25,217 nucleotides of DNA from Bacillota bacterium (GCA_023402355.1 JAEXCG010000062.1:1-25217), one strand, 5' to 3'; shown: positions 1-9,066, counted from the first letter of the stretch. Made by a program: numbers and translations. Notes: generated by a model from the letters alone, not told the origin.

Positions 1-92
1 CTTATGTATGTGAGAAAGCGGGATGATTGCAATGAATACACAAATGTCCGACCCAAAATACAGGTTATTTACTCGTAAAATTAGGTTTTCTT

Positions 93-122
93 ATTCTACC
101 ACAGTTTGGACAGAAATGTCTA
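93..122 (-). promoter_or_regulatory. Candidate promoter pointing out of the window
   Basis: On the minus strand TAGACA (117-122) and TAGAAT (93-98) are separated by 18 bp, and a TGG triplet directly precedes the -10 box (extended -10). It lies just past the stop codon of the serine recombinase, in AT-rich DNA, and would drive a gene beyond the left edge of the window. The call rests on motif match only. Confidence 0.4.
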
Positions 123-124
123 CT

Positions 125-742
125 TTATTTACCATTTTCCTTAAATTGAGCATTCTGTTCATGGACTCTGTTTAAAAACGTGATGTGGGAAACGCCGATC
201 GACTTCGCCGCCTGACGCGCCGATATCCTGCCCGCTTCCCACTCCGCCTTCAGGCGCCAGAACTCCTCCGGCATCGAGACCCGTGGGCGCCCGAATTTTT
301 TTCCCCGCATGTGGGCCGCTGCGATGCCCTCCGCCTGACGCTGGTGAATAAACTCGCGTTCGGTCTGCGCCACGTAGCTGAGCAGCTGCAGCACGATGTC
401 GGAGATGAGCGTCCCGATGAGGTCCTTCCCCCGGCGCGTATCCAGCAGCGGCATATCGATGACCATGATGTCCGCCTTTTTTTCCTTTGTAATATAGCGC
501 CATTGCTCGATGATCTCGTCGTAGTTTCTTCCCAGGCGGTCGATGCTCTTGACGTAGACGAGGTCGCCCTCCCGAATCCTCTTCAGCAGTCGCTGGTAAG
601 CGGGCCTGTCGAAGTTCTTCCCGCTGGCCTGGTCGAGGTACAGGTTCTTCCCGGAGATCCTGTAAGGCTCCAGGGCGATCAGTTGTCTCTGCGCGTTTTG
701 ATCTCTGGCGGATACGCGCACGTACCCGAAGATTTGCGGCAT
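125..742 (-). CDS. Serine recombinase (resolvase/invertase family)
   Basis: This 205-residue protein is a site-specific DNA recombinase that cuts through a serine-DNA intermediate. The N-terminal catalytic domain (about 1-140) shows the YVRVS motif with nucleophile S11 and the SIDRLGRN motif with D68, R69 and R72, as in Tn3 resolvase and Hin/Pin invertases. A GRPR hinge near 151-154 leads into a helix-turn-helix (about 170-195) with ISARQAAKSIGVS, the DNA-binding part. Length is normal for a small resolvase or invertase. The ATG is preceded by AAGGAAGG at good spacing. No transposase is next to it, and the downstream DNA (1-124) is AT-rich with an outward promoter, which could fit an invertible switch or the edge of a mobile element. 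Its target site is not identifiable here. Confidence 0.9.
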   Translation of the reverse strand: MPQIFGYVRVSARDQNAQRQLIALEPYRISGKNLYLDQASGKNFDRPAYQRLLKRIREGDLVYVKSIDRLGRNYDEIIEQWRYITKEKKADIMVIDMPLLDTRRGKDLIGTLISDIVLQLLSYVAQTEREFIHQRQAEGIAAAHMRGKKFGRPRVSMPEEFWRLKAEWEAGRISARQAAKSIGVSHITFLNRVHEQNAQFKENGK

Positions 743-850
743 GTCAATCCTTCCTTTCTCTGTGATCGCGGATAGAAAAAAGGATTCCCCTCGATTGCAC
801 TTTTCATGACCTGCCGCCGGATCCCTTCAAAACATGCAGCGTATCATAAA

Positions 851-886
851 AAGCCCACTCGAAAGCGTCTCTTTTCGAGTGGACTT
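851..886 (-). terminator. Rho-independent terminator of the spoVA-type operon
   Basis: A 10 bp perfect stem (855-864 with 873-882) is followed on the minus strand by GCTTTTTAT. It lies just after the spoVAB stop at 891 and closes that operon. Confidence 0.85.
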
Positions 887-890
887 TGGT

Positions 891-1298
891 TTATCTCACA
901 AACATTGTCCCACAAAATGCCCCGATCGTCTTCCCGATCGTCAAGGCCCACAAAAGCCATGTCACCGCGCTGCCCAGGTGCAGCCGATCCAGCGTGTAGG
1001 GCAGCACGTCCAGGATCTCGCTGAGCGCCGCCGCAAGGCCTCCTGTGAACAGGCCCGCAAAGAGCATCGCCGCCCCAAAGGTCAGCGCTGGGAGATGGAG
1101 CGACCACCGCATGGCGGAAAGCAGCGTCGCACCTGTGATGCCCAGGGTGAGCGCCCAGGCGCCGACCGCGTCCCCCTCGACGCCGCAAACGTGCAAGACC
1201 CGCATGGGAAGCTTGAGCACCGTGTAAAACGCCGCGCTGCAAAGCCCCACCATTCCGCCCGCTACGACCGCCAGAAAGGGCGCCAGCGCCTCATTCAC
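891..1298 (-). CDS. spoVAB: Stage V sporulation protein AB
   Basis: This 135-residue integral membrane protein belongs to the SpoVAB family, part of the SpoVA machinery in the inner membrane of the developing spore that is linked to dipicolinic acid handling. Four hydrophobic segments cover most of the length. The segment FAGLFTGGLAAALSEILDVLP (near residues 79-99) and the following GKTIGAF match the conserved SpoVAB C-terminal half. I chose the GTG at 1298: it overlaps the spoVAA stop (GTGAATGA) and has AAGGAGGAA upstream at normal spacing. An upstream ATG at 1364 would add a basic, unstructured 22-residue tail. It is the last gene of the operon. The spoVAC-spoVAF genes that follow in Bacillus are absent here; a terminator follows instead. 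Confidence 0.8.
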   Translation of the reverse strand: MNEALAPFLAVVAGGMVGLCSAAFYTVLKLPMRVLHVCGVEGDAVGAWALTLGITGATLLSAMRWSLHLPALTFGAAMLFAGLFTGGLAAALSEILDVLPYTLDRLHLGSAVTWLLWALTIGKTIGAFCGTMFVR

Positions 1299-1863
1299 CG
1301 CGCTGTTCCTCCTTGGCCGCGCGCTCCTTGAGGATGGACGTCTTGTATTCGGAAAGCTTGACATCCAGCGGGGAGATAGTTTTCTTTCCGATCAGGGCAT
1401 AATAAAAGGCGACGCCGAGGCCGACGCCGAGCGCATACGGCAGCGCGACGAGCAGCGCGGAGGGCTCGCCTCCGCCCGTGATCGCACGGTACATCTCCTT
1501 TTGCGCCTCGAACATGTTGACGTCCGCGTGAAACCACATGATCGCGAGCGCACTGCCCGCGAGCAGAACGAGGAAAGCGACGGCTGTGCGCAGCGCCATC
1601 CCCCTTTTTTTCTTGTCGCGCCTGCGCGTCAGAAGGGTGGTTCCGGCGCCCATCAGGGAAACCTGTTCGCCCGGATAGCGCGCGCCGATCGCCCGAACGA
1701 CCTGCATCGCCTGCACGCAGTAGACGCCTGCCTCCTTGGGGACGGGAACCGTCACGTCCTCAAGATCGATCCGCGCGTCGCACAGGGTATCGCAAAGGTC
1801 GCTCACACGAAGGTCGTCCCGCACGCCGCACTCGGCTGTTTCCATCATGCGAAGGTAGATCAT
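1291..1863 (-). CDS. spoVAA: Stage V sporulation protein AA
   Basis: This 190-residue protein matches SpoVAA of Bacillus in layout. The N-terminal soluble domain (about 1-85) includes VPVPKEAGVYCVQAMQVVRAI. It is followed by a basic stretch (RRRDKKKRG), a membrane helix (about 89-109), the family signature WFHADVNM...MYRAITG (near 110-130), and a second membrane segment with LPYALGVGLGVAFYYALIG. The end, SPLDVKLSEYKTS, corresponds to the SPLEVEM region of the Bacillus protein. Genes encoding AA and AB are needed for full spore maturation in Bacillus. The ATG at 1863 overlaps the stop of the upstream small gene by ATGA, which implies translational coupling. The C-terminus overlaps spoVAB by 8 bases. 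Expression in the forespore is suggested by the sigma-G-like promoter upstream. Confidence 0.87.
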   Translation of the reverse strand: MIYLRMMETAECGVRDDLRVSDLCDTLCDARIDLEDVTVPVPKEAGVYCVQAMQVVRAIGARYPGEQVSLMGAGTTLLTRRRDKKKRGMALRTAVAFLVLLAGSALAIMWFHADVNMFEAQKEMYRAITGGGEPSALLVALPYALGVGLGVAFYYALIGKKTISPLDVKLSEYKTSILKERAAKEEQRGE

Positions 1864-2018
1864 TGCAGCGCCTCCTGCTCAAACACCCATTGAGCATCCA
1901 CAAAGCTGCGGCTCTCCCGCGCCGTGCGTTCCTGTACGAGCGCGCCGATAAAGACCAGCGCCGCCAAAAGCGCCGCCATGAGCGCCGTCACGATGACCTT
2001 CTCCCGCGTTTCTTCCAT
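1860..2018 (-). CDS. Small single-pass membrane protein at the head of the spoVAA-AB operon
   Basis: A 52-residue protein beginning MEETREKVIVTALMAALLAA. A charged N-terminus precedes one membrane helix (about residues 7-27, ending FIGALVQ), followed by an acidic and aromatic tail (RSFVDAQWVFEQEALQ). I chose the ATG at 2018 because GGAGGGG lies just upstream; the open frame extends to 2117, but that part overlaps the candidate sigma-G promoter. The stop overlaps the spoVAA start (ATGA). No known family is recognised. Its place as first gene of a sporulation operon suggests a role with SpoVAA/AB in the spore membrane, which is inference from context. Confidence 0.65.
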   Translation of the reverse strand: MEETREKVIVTALMAALLAALVFIGALVQERTARESRSFVDAQWVFEQEALQ

Positions 2019-2066
2019 TGCCGCGTCCCCTCCTCCATGCTCCCCGGCCGCCTGTTTTTCTGGGCT

Positions 2067-2095
2067 TATTATGCTGCCCTGCGCGCGAATCATGT
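2067..2095 (-). promoter_or_regulatory. Candidate sigma-G (forespore) promoter
   Basis: On the minus strand a CATAATA -10 box (2067-2073) lies 17 bp from ACATG (2091-2095). This resembles the forespore sigma-G pattern GMATR-N17/18-CATnnTA, with one mismatch in the -35 box. It is about 48 bp upstream of the first gene of the spoVAA-AB operon, as expected for spoVA genes. Confidence 0.55.
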
Positions 2096-2120
2096 CGGAA
2101 TTGCCGAAAGAAACCATGTT

Positions 2121-2154
2121 AAAAGGCCCCTCGCCCGGCAGCGAGGAGCCTTTA
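2121..2154 (-). terminator. Rho-independent terminator after the MFS gene
   Basis: AAAGGC-rich arms (2122-2134 and 2141-2153) form a 13 bp stem with one mismatch. On the minus strand it ends in GGCCTTTTAAC. It follows the stop of the MFS gene at 2166 and insulates the spoVAA operon from it. Confidence 0.8.
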
Positions 2155-2165
2155 AGCCCATCTGA

Positions 2166-3320
2166 TTATCGAATTTTCCGCTCGATCGCTTCGCTGAATC
2201 CAAACAGCGCGAGCGTCAGCAGCAGCAGCGCCGCGGGCACGACCGCAAGAGAAGTCCTGCCCGCGATGGCCCCGACGAGCGGCGGCATGAAGGTCGACCC
2301 CACATACGCCACCGCCATTTGCAGCCCCATGGCGGCCTGCGAGGCGCGCTTTCCAAAGTGGCGCGGCGTCTCGTGGATCAGGCTGGGGTAAATCGGCGCG
2401 CAGCCTACGCCCAGCAGCAGCAGGCCAAACAGGGCGAACGGCGTCGGCAGCGGCAGGATGAGAATCAGCGCGCCCCCGAGCATGCCCGCACAGCCGATGC
2501 GGACCATTTGCCGCGCGTCCATCCGCATGGACAGAAAACCGGACAGCGCGCGGCCGATGGTGATGCCGCCGTAAAAACAGGAACCCCATGCCGCGGCCGT
2601 CGCCGTATCGAGCGCGCGCATCTCCACGAGGTAGCTGGGCATCCAGAGCCCGGTCGTCACCTCGACGCCGCAATAGCACAGGAAGGACAGGAGTGCAAAC
2701 GGGATGCCGGGCAGCCGCAGCGCTTCCCGATTGGAGACGAAGGGAACCTCCTCTTCCCCCTGCGCATTGCCCGGCTGTTCCCCCCGCTTCCAAAGCGGCA
2801 TGGAAAAGGCCAGCACCGCGCAGAGCGCAAACTGAAGCACCGATATGACGCGGTAGCCGCCCGTCCAACCCGATCTCATCATGCAGGCCGAAAGGATGAT
2901 TGGCCCCGCCGTCGCGCCGATGCCCCAGAAGCAATGCAGCCAGCTCATGTGCTGCGCCCGGTAGTGCAGCGCCACAAAATTGTTGAGCGCCGCGTCCACC
3001 GACCCCGCGCCCAGCCCCAGCGGCACGGCGAGGAGGCACAGCCACCAGAAGGAGCGCGCAAACGAATAGCCCAGCAGCGCGAAGGCCGTCATGAGCACGC
3101 TGACGAGCGTCACCTTCCCCGTGCCAAAGCGGCGAATGACGCGGCTGCTCATGAGGCTGGAGACGATCGTGCCGAAGCTTACGATCATGGAAACGACGCC
3201 CGCCGCGGAAAGCGGCGCTGCCAGGTCCACGCGCATGACGGGCCAGGCCGCGCCGAGGAGCGAATCGGGCAAGCCCAGGCTGATGAAAGCGAGGTAGATG
3301 ACGACGAGAAGCGTACCCAC
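2166..3320 (-). CDS. MFS transporter, 12-helix exporter/permease
   Basis: This 384-residue polytopic membrane protein belongs to the major facilitator superfamily. The first helix is followed by LGLPDSLLGAAWP, typical of the FucP-like/YfkF-like group of MFS proteins. Later come the cytoplasmic-loop motif RRFGTGKVT (about 64-72), further hydrophobic helices, a charged central loop (GEEEVPF) after helix six, and a symmetrical second half. The substrate cannot be told. I chose the GTG at 3320 because GGGGGA sits at the right distance; an upstream start at 3362 would add 14 residues and run into the promoter. The gene is single, with its own promoter and terminator, downstream of groEL. Confidence 0.8.
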   Translation of the reverse strand: MGTLLVVIYLAFISLGLPDSLLGAAWPVMRVDLAAPLSAAGVVSMIVSFGTIVSSLMSSRVIRRFGTGKVTLVSVLMTAFALLGYSFARSFWWLCLLAVPLGLGAGSVDAALNNFVALHYRAQHMSWLHCFWGIGATAGPIILSACMMRSGWTGGYRVISVLQFALCAVLAFSMPLWKRGEQPGNAQGEEEVPFVSNREALRLPGIPFALLSFLCYCGVEVTTGLWMPSYLVEMRALDTATAAAWGSCFYGGITIGRALSGFLSMRMDARQMVRIGCAGMLGGALILILPLPTPFALFGLLLLGVGCAPIYPSLIHETPRHFGKRASQAAMGLQMAVAYVGSTFMPPLVGAIAGRTSLAVVPAALLLLTLALFGFSEAIERKIR

Positions 3321-3352
3321 TTCATGATTCCCCCAAATACAAGATGGAAAAC

Positions 3353-3361
3353 AGTATAGCA
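3353..3361 (-). promoter_or_regulatory. Candidate extended -10 promoter for the MFS gene
   Basis: TGC-TATACT on the minus strand (TATACT at 3353-3358) fits an extended -10 element. No good -35 is seen at 17 bp. The start codon is about 33 bp downstream. It lies directly after the groEL terminator. Confidence 0.45.
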
Positions 3362-3370
3362 CAAAAACGC

Positions 3371-3401
3371 AAAAGCGCCCACACAGGATCGCTGTGTGGG
3401 C
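3371..3401 (-). terminator. Rho-independent terminator of groES-groEL
   Basis: A perfect 10 bp stem (3377-3386 with 3392-3401) with a 5-base loop is followed on the minus strand by GCTTTTGCGTTTTTG. It lies 33 bp after the groEL stop. Confidence 0.88.
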
Positions 3402-3434
3402 ACAAAGATGCTATTTTTCGGAAGGAACGGGCTA

Positions 3435-5066
<1,632 letters not shown>

Positions 5067-5113
5067 GATAATTACTTCCTTTCCCACTCGTTATGACTCA
5101 AGGATGTTTGGGC

Positions 5114-5398
5114 TTACTCCACGATCGCGAGGATGTCGCTCTGGCGAACGATGATCAGCTCCTGACCGTCGATCTTGACCTCGGTGCCGGCGTACTTGGA
5201 GTAGATGACCTTCTGGCCGACCTGCACCTGCATGGAAACTTCCTTGCCGTCCACCAGCCCGCCCGGGCCGACAGCCAGCACCTCGGCCGTCTGGGGCTTT
5301 TCCTTGGCGTTGCTCGTCAGGATGATGCCACCCTTGCTGGTCTCCTCAGCCTCGAGGTTCTTGATGACCACGCGGTCAAAAAGCGGTTTCACGTTCAT
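5114..5398 (-). CDS. groES: Co-chaperonin GroES (10 kDa)
   Basis: This 94-residue protein forms the heptameric lid of GroEL. It begins MNVKPLFDRVVIK, carries the mobile loop EAEETSKGGIIL (about 16-27) that contacts GroEL, and ends with DGQELIIVRQSDILAIVE. The ATG at 5398 follows AAGGAGG at 8-base spacing and gives the usual family length; a TTG two codons upstream is unlikely. It is the first gene of the groESL operon, preceded by a housekeeping promoter and a CIRCE operator. Confidence 0.98.
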   Translation of the reverse strand: MNVKPLFDRVVIKNLEAEETSKGGIILTSNAKEKPQTAEVLAVGPGGLVDGKEVSMQVQVGQKVIYSKYAGTEVKIDGQELIIVRQSDILAIVE

Positions 5399-5441
5399 AA
5401 TCAATGCCTCCTTGATGGAATGATGAGCTTGTTTGGGGTTG

Positions 5442-5468
5442 TTAGCACTCTCAATTGGTGAGTGCTAA
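5442..5468. promoter_or_regulatory. CIRCE operator (HrcA binding site)
   Basis: TTAGCACTC (5442-5450), a 9-base spacer and GAGTGCTAA (5460-5468) match the CIRCE consensus exactly. In Firmicutes the repressor HrcA binds here and releases on heat or protein-folding stress, when GroEL is titrated. It lies just downstream of the groES promoter, in the transcribed leader. Confidence 0.98.
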
Positions 5469-5479
5469 ATCATGCTGAT

Positions 5480-5508
5480 AGTTTAAGCCATTCTCACGAT
5501 CATGACAA
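5480..5508 (-). promoter_or_regulatory. groES-groEL promoter
   Basis: TTGTCA (5503-5508) and TAAACT (5480-5485) on the minus strand are separated by exactly 17 bp. The predicted transcription start falls just before the CIRCE element, the arrangement known for HrcA-controlled groE operons. Confidence 0.75.
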
Positions 5509-5631
5509 GTGGGAAAATTGCACAAATTTTAAAGAATTTATTTATTCTTCATGTATTTTCCCTTTCCGTTTACGCAGCGTGCGATTTCCCGCCGCAAACC
5601 GAAAATCCGCGTAGCGCGGCGCGCGCGGCTA

Positions 5632-5640
5632 TGCTACAAT
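5632..5640 (+). promoter_or_regulatory. Candidate extended -10 promoter for mutY
   Basis: TGC-TACAAT (-10 at 5635-5640) lies 19 bp before the mutY start, with no convincing -35. The leader would be very short. The remaining 5509-5631 region holds no other feature that I can see. Confidence 0.4.
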
Positions 5641-5659
5641 AGCAGGACGGAGGTTTGCC

Positions 5660-6721
5660 ATGAACACGACGGATTTTTCGGGCGCCCTGCTCTCCTGGTA
5701 CGACGCGGGGCACCGCCCTTTGCCCTGGCGCGAAACGCGCGATCCCTACGCCATCTGGATTTCGGAAATCATGCTGCAGCAGACCCGCGCCGAGACGGTC
5801 GTTTCCTATTATGAGCGATTTCTCGCCCGCTTTCCGAACGTGCGCGCCCTGGCGCAGGCGCCGGAGGAGGACGTGCTCAAGGCCTGGGAGGGCCTGGGAT
5901 ATTATTCCCGCGCGCGCAACCTGCAATCAGCCGCGCGCAAAATTGTCGCGGAATACGGCGGCAGCCTGCCGGGCACCTGCGCGGAGCTTCGCAAGCTGCC
6001 CGGCATCGGCCCGTACACCGCGGGGGCCGTCGCCTCCATCTGCTTCGGCGAGCGAGTCGCCGCGGTGGACGGCAACGTGGAGCGCGTCGTCGCCCGCGTC
6101 TTCGGCGTCCGCGAGGACGTGACGCAGCCCGCGGTGAAGCGCGCTGTCGCACAGCGCGCCCAAAGCCTCGTGCCGCCGCTTTGCACGGGCGACTTCACCA
6201 ACGCGATGATGGAGTTGGGCGCGACCGTCTGCACGCCCGGTGCGCCCAGATGCCTGCTGTGCCCGGTGCGCGCGCTGTGCGACGCGTTTGAAAAGGGCGA
6301 CGCGGATCAGCTCCCGATCAAGAAAAAAGCGCGGCACCAGCGCGCGATGCAGATGGGCGTAGCCGTCGTCTGCTCCGGCGGGCGCGTGCTCCTGCAAAGG
6401 CGGAGCGAGCGCCTGCTCGGCGGGCTGTGGGTCTTCCCGCTCTTTGAGGATGCGGTCACGGACAAGGCGCTTAGCGAGCGCCTCGAGGCGCTGGGCGTGC
6501 CCGTCATCTACGACGCGCCGCTCGGCACGGCGCGCCACGTCTTTACCCACATCATCTGGGAGATGACGCTGCACGCCTTTCAGGCGGAAAACGTCGCCGC
6601 GCCGGAGGGATGCCAATGGGCGACGGCCGACGAGCTGCGGGCGCTGCCGCTGCCTACCGCCGTCAAGGCCGCGCGAAAGGAAGCGCTGCGACTGCTGGCC
6701 CGCAAAGAGGAGGGAATCTGA
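5660..6721 (+). CDS. mutY: A/G-specific adenine DNA glycosylase MutY
   Basis: This 353-residue base-excision repair enzyme removes adenine mispaired with 8-oxoguanine. Visible features in order are the LPWR motif (21-24), catalytic E36 in SEIMLQQTR, the helix-hairpin-helix LPGIGPYTAGA (113-123), and catalytic D137 in VDGNVERV. The iron-sulfur cysteines C191, C198, C201 and C207 are spaced C-x6-C-x2-C-x5-C as in MutY. A NUDIX-like C-terminal domain (about 228-345) reads the 8-oxoG strand. The ATG follows GGAGG. It is the first gene of a tight operon: the next start is one base after its stop. The repair role in an anaerobe fits the nearby oxygen-detoxifying flavodiiron gene, though the two are in separate transcripts. 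Confidence 0.96.
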   Translation: MNTTDFSGALLSWYDAGHRPLPWRETRDPYAIWISEIMLQQTRAETVVSYYERFLARFPNVRALAQAPEEDVLKAWEGLGYYSRARNLQSAARKIVAEYGGSLPGTCAELRKLPGIGPYTAGAVASICFGERVAAVDGNVERVVARVFGVREDVTQPAVKRAVAQRAQSLVPPLCTGDFTNAMMELGATVCTPGAPRCLLCPVRALCDAFEKGDADQLPIKKKARHQRAMQMGVAVVCSGGRVLLQRRSERLLGGLWVFPLFEDAVTDKALSERLEALGVPVIYDAPLGTARHVFTHIIWEMTLHAFQAENVAAPEGCQWATADELRALPLPTAVKAARKEALRLLARKEEGI

Positions 6722-6722
6722 G

Positions 6723-8120
6723 TTGAACGACTTTTTGGAAACCGAGCGCCTGATCCTACGGGAGATGACGGAAGCCGATCTGCCCGACCTGTGCGAAATC
6801 TTGCAGGACCCGCGCGTGATGACCGCCTACGAAGGCCCCTTCCCCATGGAGGAGGTCCGCGCCTGGCTGAGCCGCCAGCAGGAGCGCTACGCGCGCGACG
6901 GCTTTGGGCTTTGCGCCGTCATCCGTAAGCGGGACGGCTATATGGTCGGCCAGGCGGGCCTGACCCTGCAGGAGACGCCGCGGGGCAGAAAGGTCGAGAT
7001 CGGCTATCTGCTCAAGCACGGCTGCTGGCACCATGGGTATGCGACCGAGGCCGCCGCCGGCGCGATGCGCTACGCCTTCGACGTGCTGGGCGTCCAATGC
7101 GTCTGCTCGATCATCCGGAACACGAACGAAGCCTCGCAGGCCGTCGCGAGGCGAAACGGCCTCGCCCCCGCCTTTACGTTTACCAAGCACTATCGCGGGG
7201 CGGACATGCCGCATATCGTCTTTGAACGCCGCCGCGATCCCCGCGCGCCGTTCAAGGTCCTGCCCGGGAACGCCTGGGACGCTGCGTTTCACCACATGGA
7301 CGCCCTCGCGGACGGCGTCTTTTCCGTGGACGACGCCTGCGTGCTCAAATCCTTTGGGCGCCCGCAGGACGCAAAGGCGTTTGCAGCCGCTTCCCAAGCC
7401 TTTCGTGCGGCCGGACTGCCCGCCGTTCCGATTCTCCTGACGCGCGCGGGCGAGCCGCTTTACGTGGCCCCGGACGGCGCCGCCTACGCGCTGTATACGC
7501 GCCTGCCCGGCGCGCCGCTGTGCGGTTTTTTCGCGCCCGACGGCGAGGACAAGCTCCGGCTGCTCGGCGCAGCCAGCGCGCGCATCCACGCGGCGCTGAA
7601 GACCTGCTGCGCGCGCGATTTCCGCGTCTGCGACGCCGAGGGAGAAATCCGCCGCTTCAGCCGCCTGCCGGAATTGAGCGACCGCGTGGCCTCCCTCATG
7701 GACGGCCTGTCCGCGCTGTACGCGAAGCTTCCGCGTCAGGTGATCCACCGCGACCTGCACCCCGGCAACGTTCTCTTTGAGGGTGGGCGCTTTTCCGGCC
7801 TGATCGACAACGATCACGCGCACGTGAACGCGCGGCTGTTCGACATCTGCTACATGCTGCTCGCCGTGCTTGCGCACGAAGGCGGCGACGCGCCGGACCT
7901 TCCCGCGTGGTGCTCTCTCTTTCGCGCGTACCTTCGCGGATACGAAGCCGTATCGCCGCTGAGCGGCGATGAACGCGCGGCGCTGCCCGGCTGCTGCCTT
8001 TACGTGGAGCTCTGCTTCCTCGCCTATTTTGACGAGATTGGCGACAAGGAAGGCGCCCGCGTCACGCTCCGCCTGATCGACATGCTTCTGGACGCGCAGG
8101 AAGCGCTCGCCCGGCTGTAG
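6723..8120 (+). CDS. GNAT acetyltransferase fused to an APH-type phosphotransferase
   Basis: A 465-residue two-domain protein. Residues 1-170 are a RimJ/RimL-like N-acetyltransferase: TERLILREMTEADL at the start, VEIGYLLKHGCWHHGYATEA (91-110) carrying the acetyl-CoA pyrophosphate loop, and CSIIRNTNEASQAVARRNG (128-146). Residues about 180-465 form an aminoglycoside-phosphotransferase/choline-kinase-like fold with Brenner's motif HRDLHPGNVLF (H342-F352; catalytic D344, metal ligand N349) and IDNDHA (metal-binding D362). The order GNAT-then-APH is that of the bifunctional aminoglycoside enzyme AAC(6')-APH(2''), but the domains look like general family members and resistance cannot be claimed. 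It starts at a TTG with GGAGGG upstream, one base after the mutY stop, and is 16 bp before the WYL regulator. Substrates are unknown. Confidence 0.85.
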   Translation: MNDFLETERLILREMTEADLPDLCEILQDPRVMTAYEGPFPMEEVRAWLSRQQERYARDGFGLCAVIRKRDGYMVGQAGLTLQETPRGRKVEIGYLLKHGCWHHGYATEAAAGAMRYAFDVLGVQCVCSIIRNTNEASQAVARRNGLAPAFTFTKHYRGADMPHIVFERRRDPRAPFKVLPGNAWDAAFHHMDALADGVFSVDDACVLKSFGRPQDAKAFAAASQAFRAAGLPAVPILLTRAGEPLYVAPDGAAYALYTRLPGAPLCGFFAPDGEDKLRLLGAASARIHAALKTCCARDFRVCDAEGEIRRFSRLPELSDRVASLMDGLSALYAKLPRQVIHRDLHPGNVLFEGGRFSGLIDNDHAHVNARLFDICYMLLAVLAHEGGDAPDLPAWCSLFRAYLRGYEAVSPLSGDERAALPGCCLYVELCFLAYFDEIGDKEGARVTLRLIDMLLDAQEALARL

Positions 8121-8136
8121 GGCGGAAAGGAGCGCC

Positions 8137-9042
8137 ATGACTTCCCGTCTCTTTGAAATCCTCTACGTGCTGCTCGAGCGCAGGCAGGTAAGCGCCCCAG
8201 AGCTTGCGGAGCGTCTGGGCGTATCCGTGCGCACGGTCTACCGCGACGTGGAAGCGCTCGGCGAGGCCGGCATTCCGGTGTACGCCTCGCAGGGGCGCGG
8301 CGGCGGCATCTCCCTGATGGAGGGCTTCACCCTCTCGCGTGCGGCGCTCTCCGACGGCGAGAAGGACGCGCTGCTCATGGCCGTAAAGGGGCTGGCCGCG
8401 TCCGAGGAGGACGCGCGCTCGGCGCTTTCCAAGCTGTCGGGCCTGTTTGCGCGCGGCGCGCAGGACTGGCTGGAGGTGGACCTCTCCGCCTGGGGCGCGG
8501 GCGGTCAGAAGGACGAACGCTTCGCCCTTGTGCGCGAGGCGATCCGCGCAAGGCGCGTCATTTCGTTCACCTATTGCAGCGCCTACGGCCTGCGCCGGGA
8601 GCGGCGCGTTCAGCCCGCGCGCCTCGCCTTTAAGGCGGCGGCGTGGTATTTGCAGGCGAAGTGCTGCGAAAAGGGCGCTTACCGCACGTTCAGGCTATCG
8701 CGCATGTCGTCCCTTCGCATGACGGAGGAATGCTTTTCGGAGGACATGGCGGATATTCCCGCGATCGACGTCGCTTACTGGGGAAAATCCCCCCTCGTAC
8801 CCGTCGTTTTGCGGGTGCGGGCCGCATCCGCCTTCCGGGCGATGGACGACTTTGCCCCGGGACAGATCCACGAAAACCCCGACGGCTCCCTGACCGTTCA
8901 TACCCAGACGCCGCTCTGCGACGACTTTTTTGCCTTTCTGCTCTCCTACGGAGACGCGCTGGAGGTGCTCTCGCCCGCCTCCGCGCGGCAGCTCATGCGG
9001 GAGGTCGCGCTGCGCACGGCGAATATTTACGGGAAATCGTAA
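8137..9042 (+). CDS. WYL-domain transcriptional regulator (YafY type)
   Basis: A 301-residue DNA-binding regulator. The N-terminus is a DeoR/HTH_11-like winged helix (about 1-60) with VSAPELAERLGVSVRTVYRDVEALGEAGIPV. A linker leads to the WYL domain (about 135-225) with AAWYLQAKCCE and YRTFRLSRM, thought to sense a ligand or nucleic acid. A C-terminal extension (about 225-301, LRVRAAS...LSYGDALEVLSP) matches the WCX region. The ATG follows GGAAAGGAG. It is the third gene of the mutY operon and lies just upstream of a palindrome and a zinc-ribbon gene, a pairing often seen for YafY-type regulators; it may control that gene and itself. Confidence in the family is high, in the target low. Confidence 0.92.
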   Translation: MTSRLFEILYVLLERRQVSAPELAERLGVSVRTVYRDVEALGEAGIPVYASQGRGGGISLMEGFTLSRAALSDGEKDALLMAVKGLAASEEDARSALSKLSGLFARGAQDWLEVDLSAWGAGGQKDERFALVREAIRARRVISFTYCSAYGLRRERRVQPARLAFKAAAWYLQAKCCEKGAYRTFRLSRMSSLRMTEECFSEDMADIPAIDVAYWGKSPLVPVVLRVRAASAFRAMDDFAPGQIHENPDGSLTVHTQTPLCDDFFAFLLSYGDALEVLSPASARQLMREVALRTANIYGKS

Positions 9043-9066
9043 AACCTGACACACAGGTGTCCAGTT
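9043..9066. promoter_or_regulatory. Candidate operator palindrome between the WYL regulator and zinc-ribbon gene
   Basis: The arms AACCTGACAC (9043-9052) and GTGTCCAGTT (9057-9066) are inverted repeats matching at 8 of 10 positions around a 4-base centre (ACAG). The core GACAC-acag-GTGTC is perfect. It begins at the regulator's stop codon and lies upstream of a TATTCT box (9075-9080) and the zinc-ribbon gene, so the upstream WYL protein is the likely binder. This is inference from position. Confidence 0.5.

Noticed and set aside
6756..8138. Long open frame opposite the GNAT-kinase gene
   Set aside because: Same compositional artefact; the sense frame has both catalytic motifs and sits in an operon.
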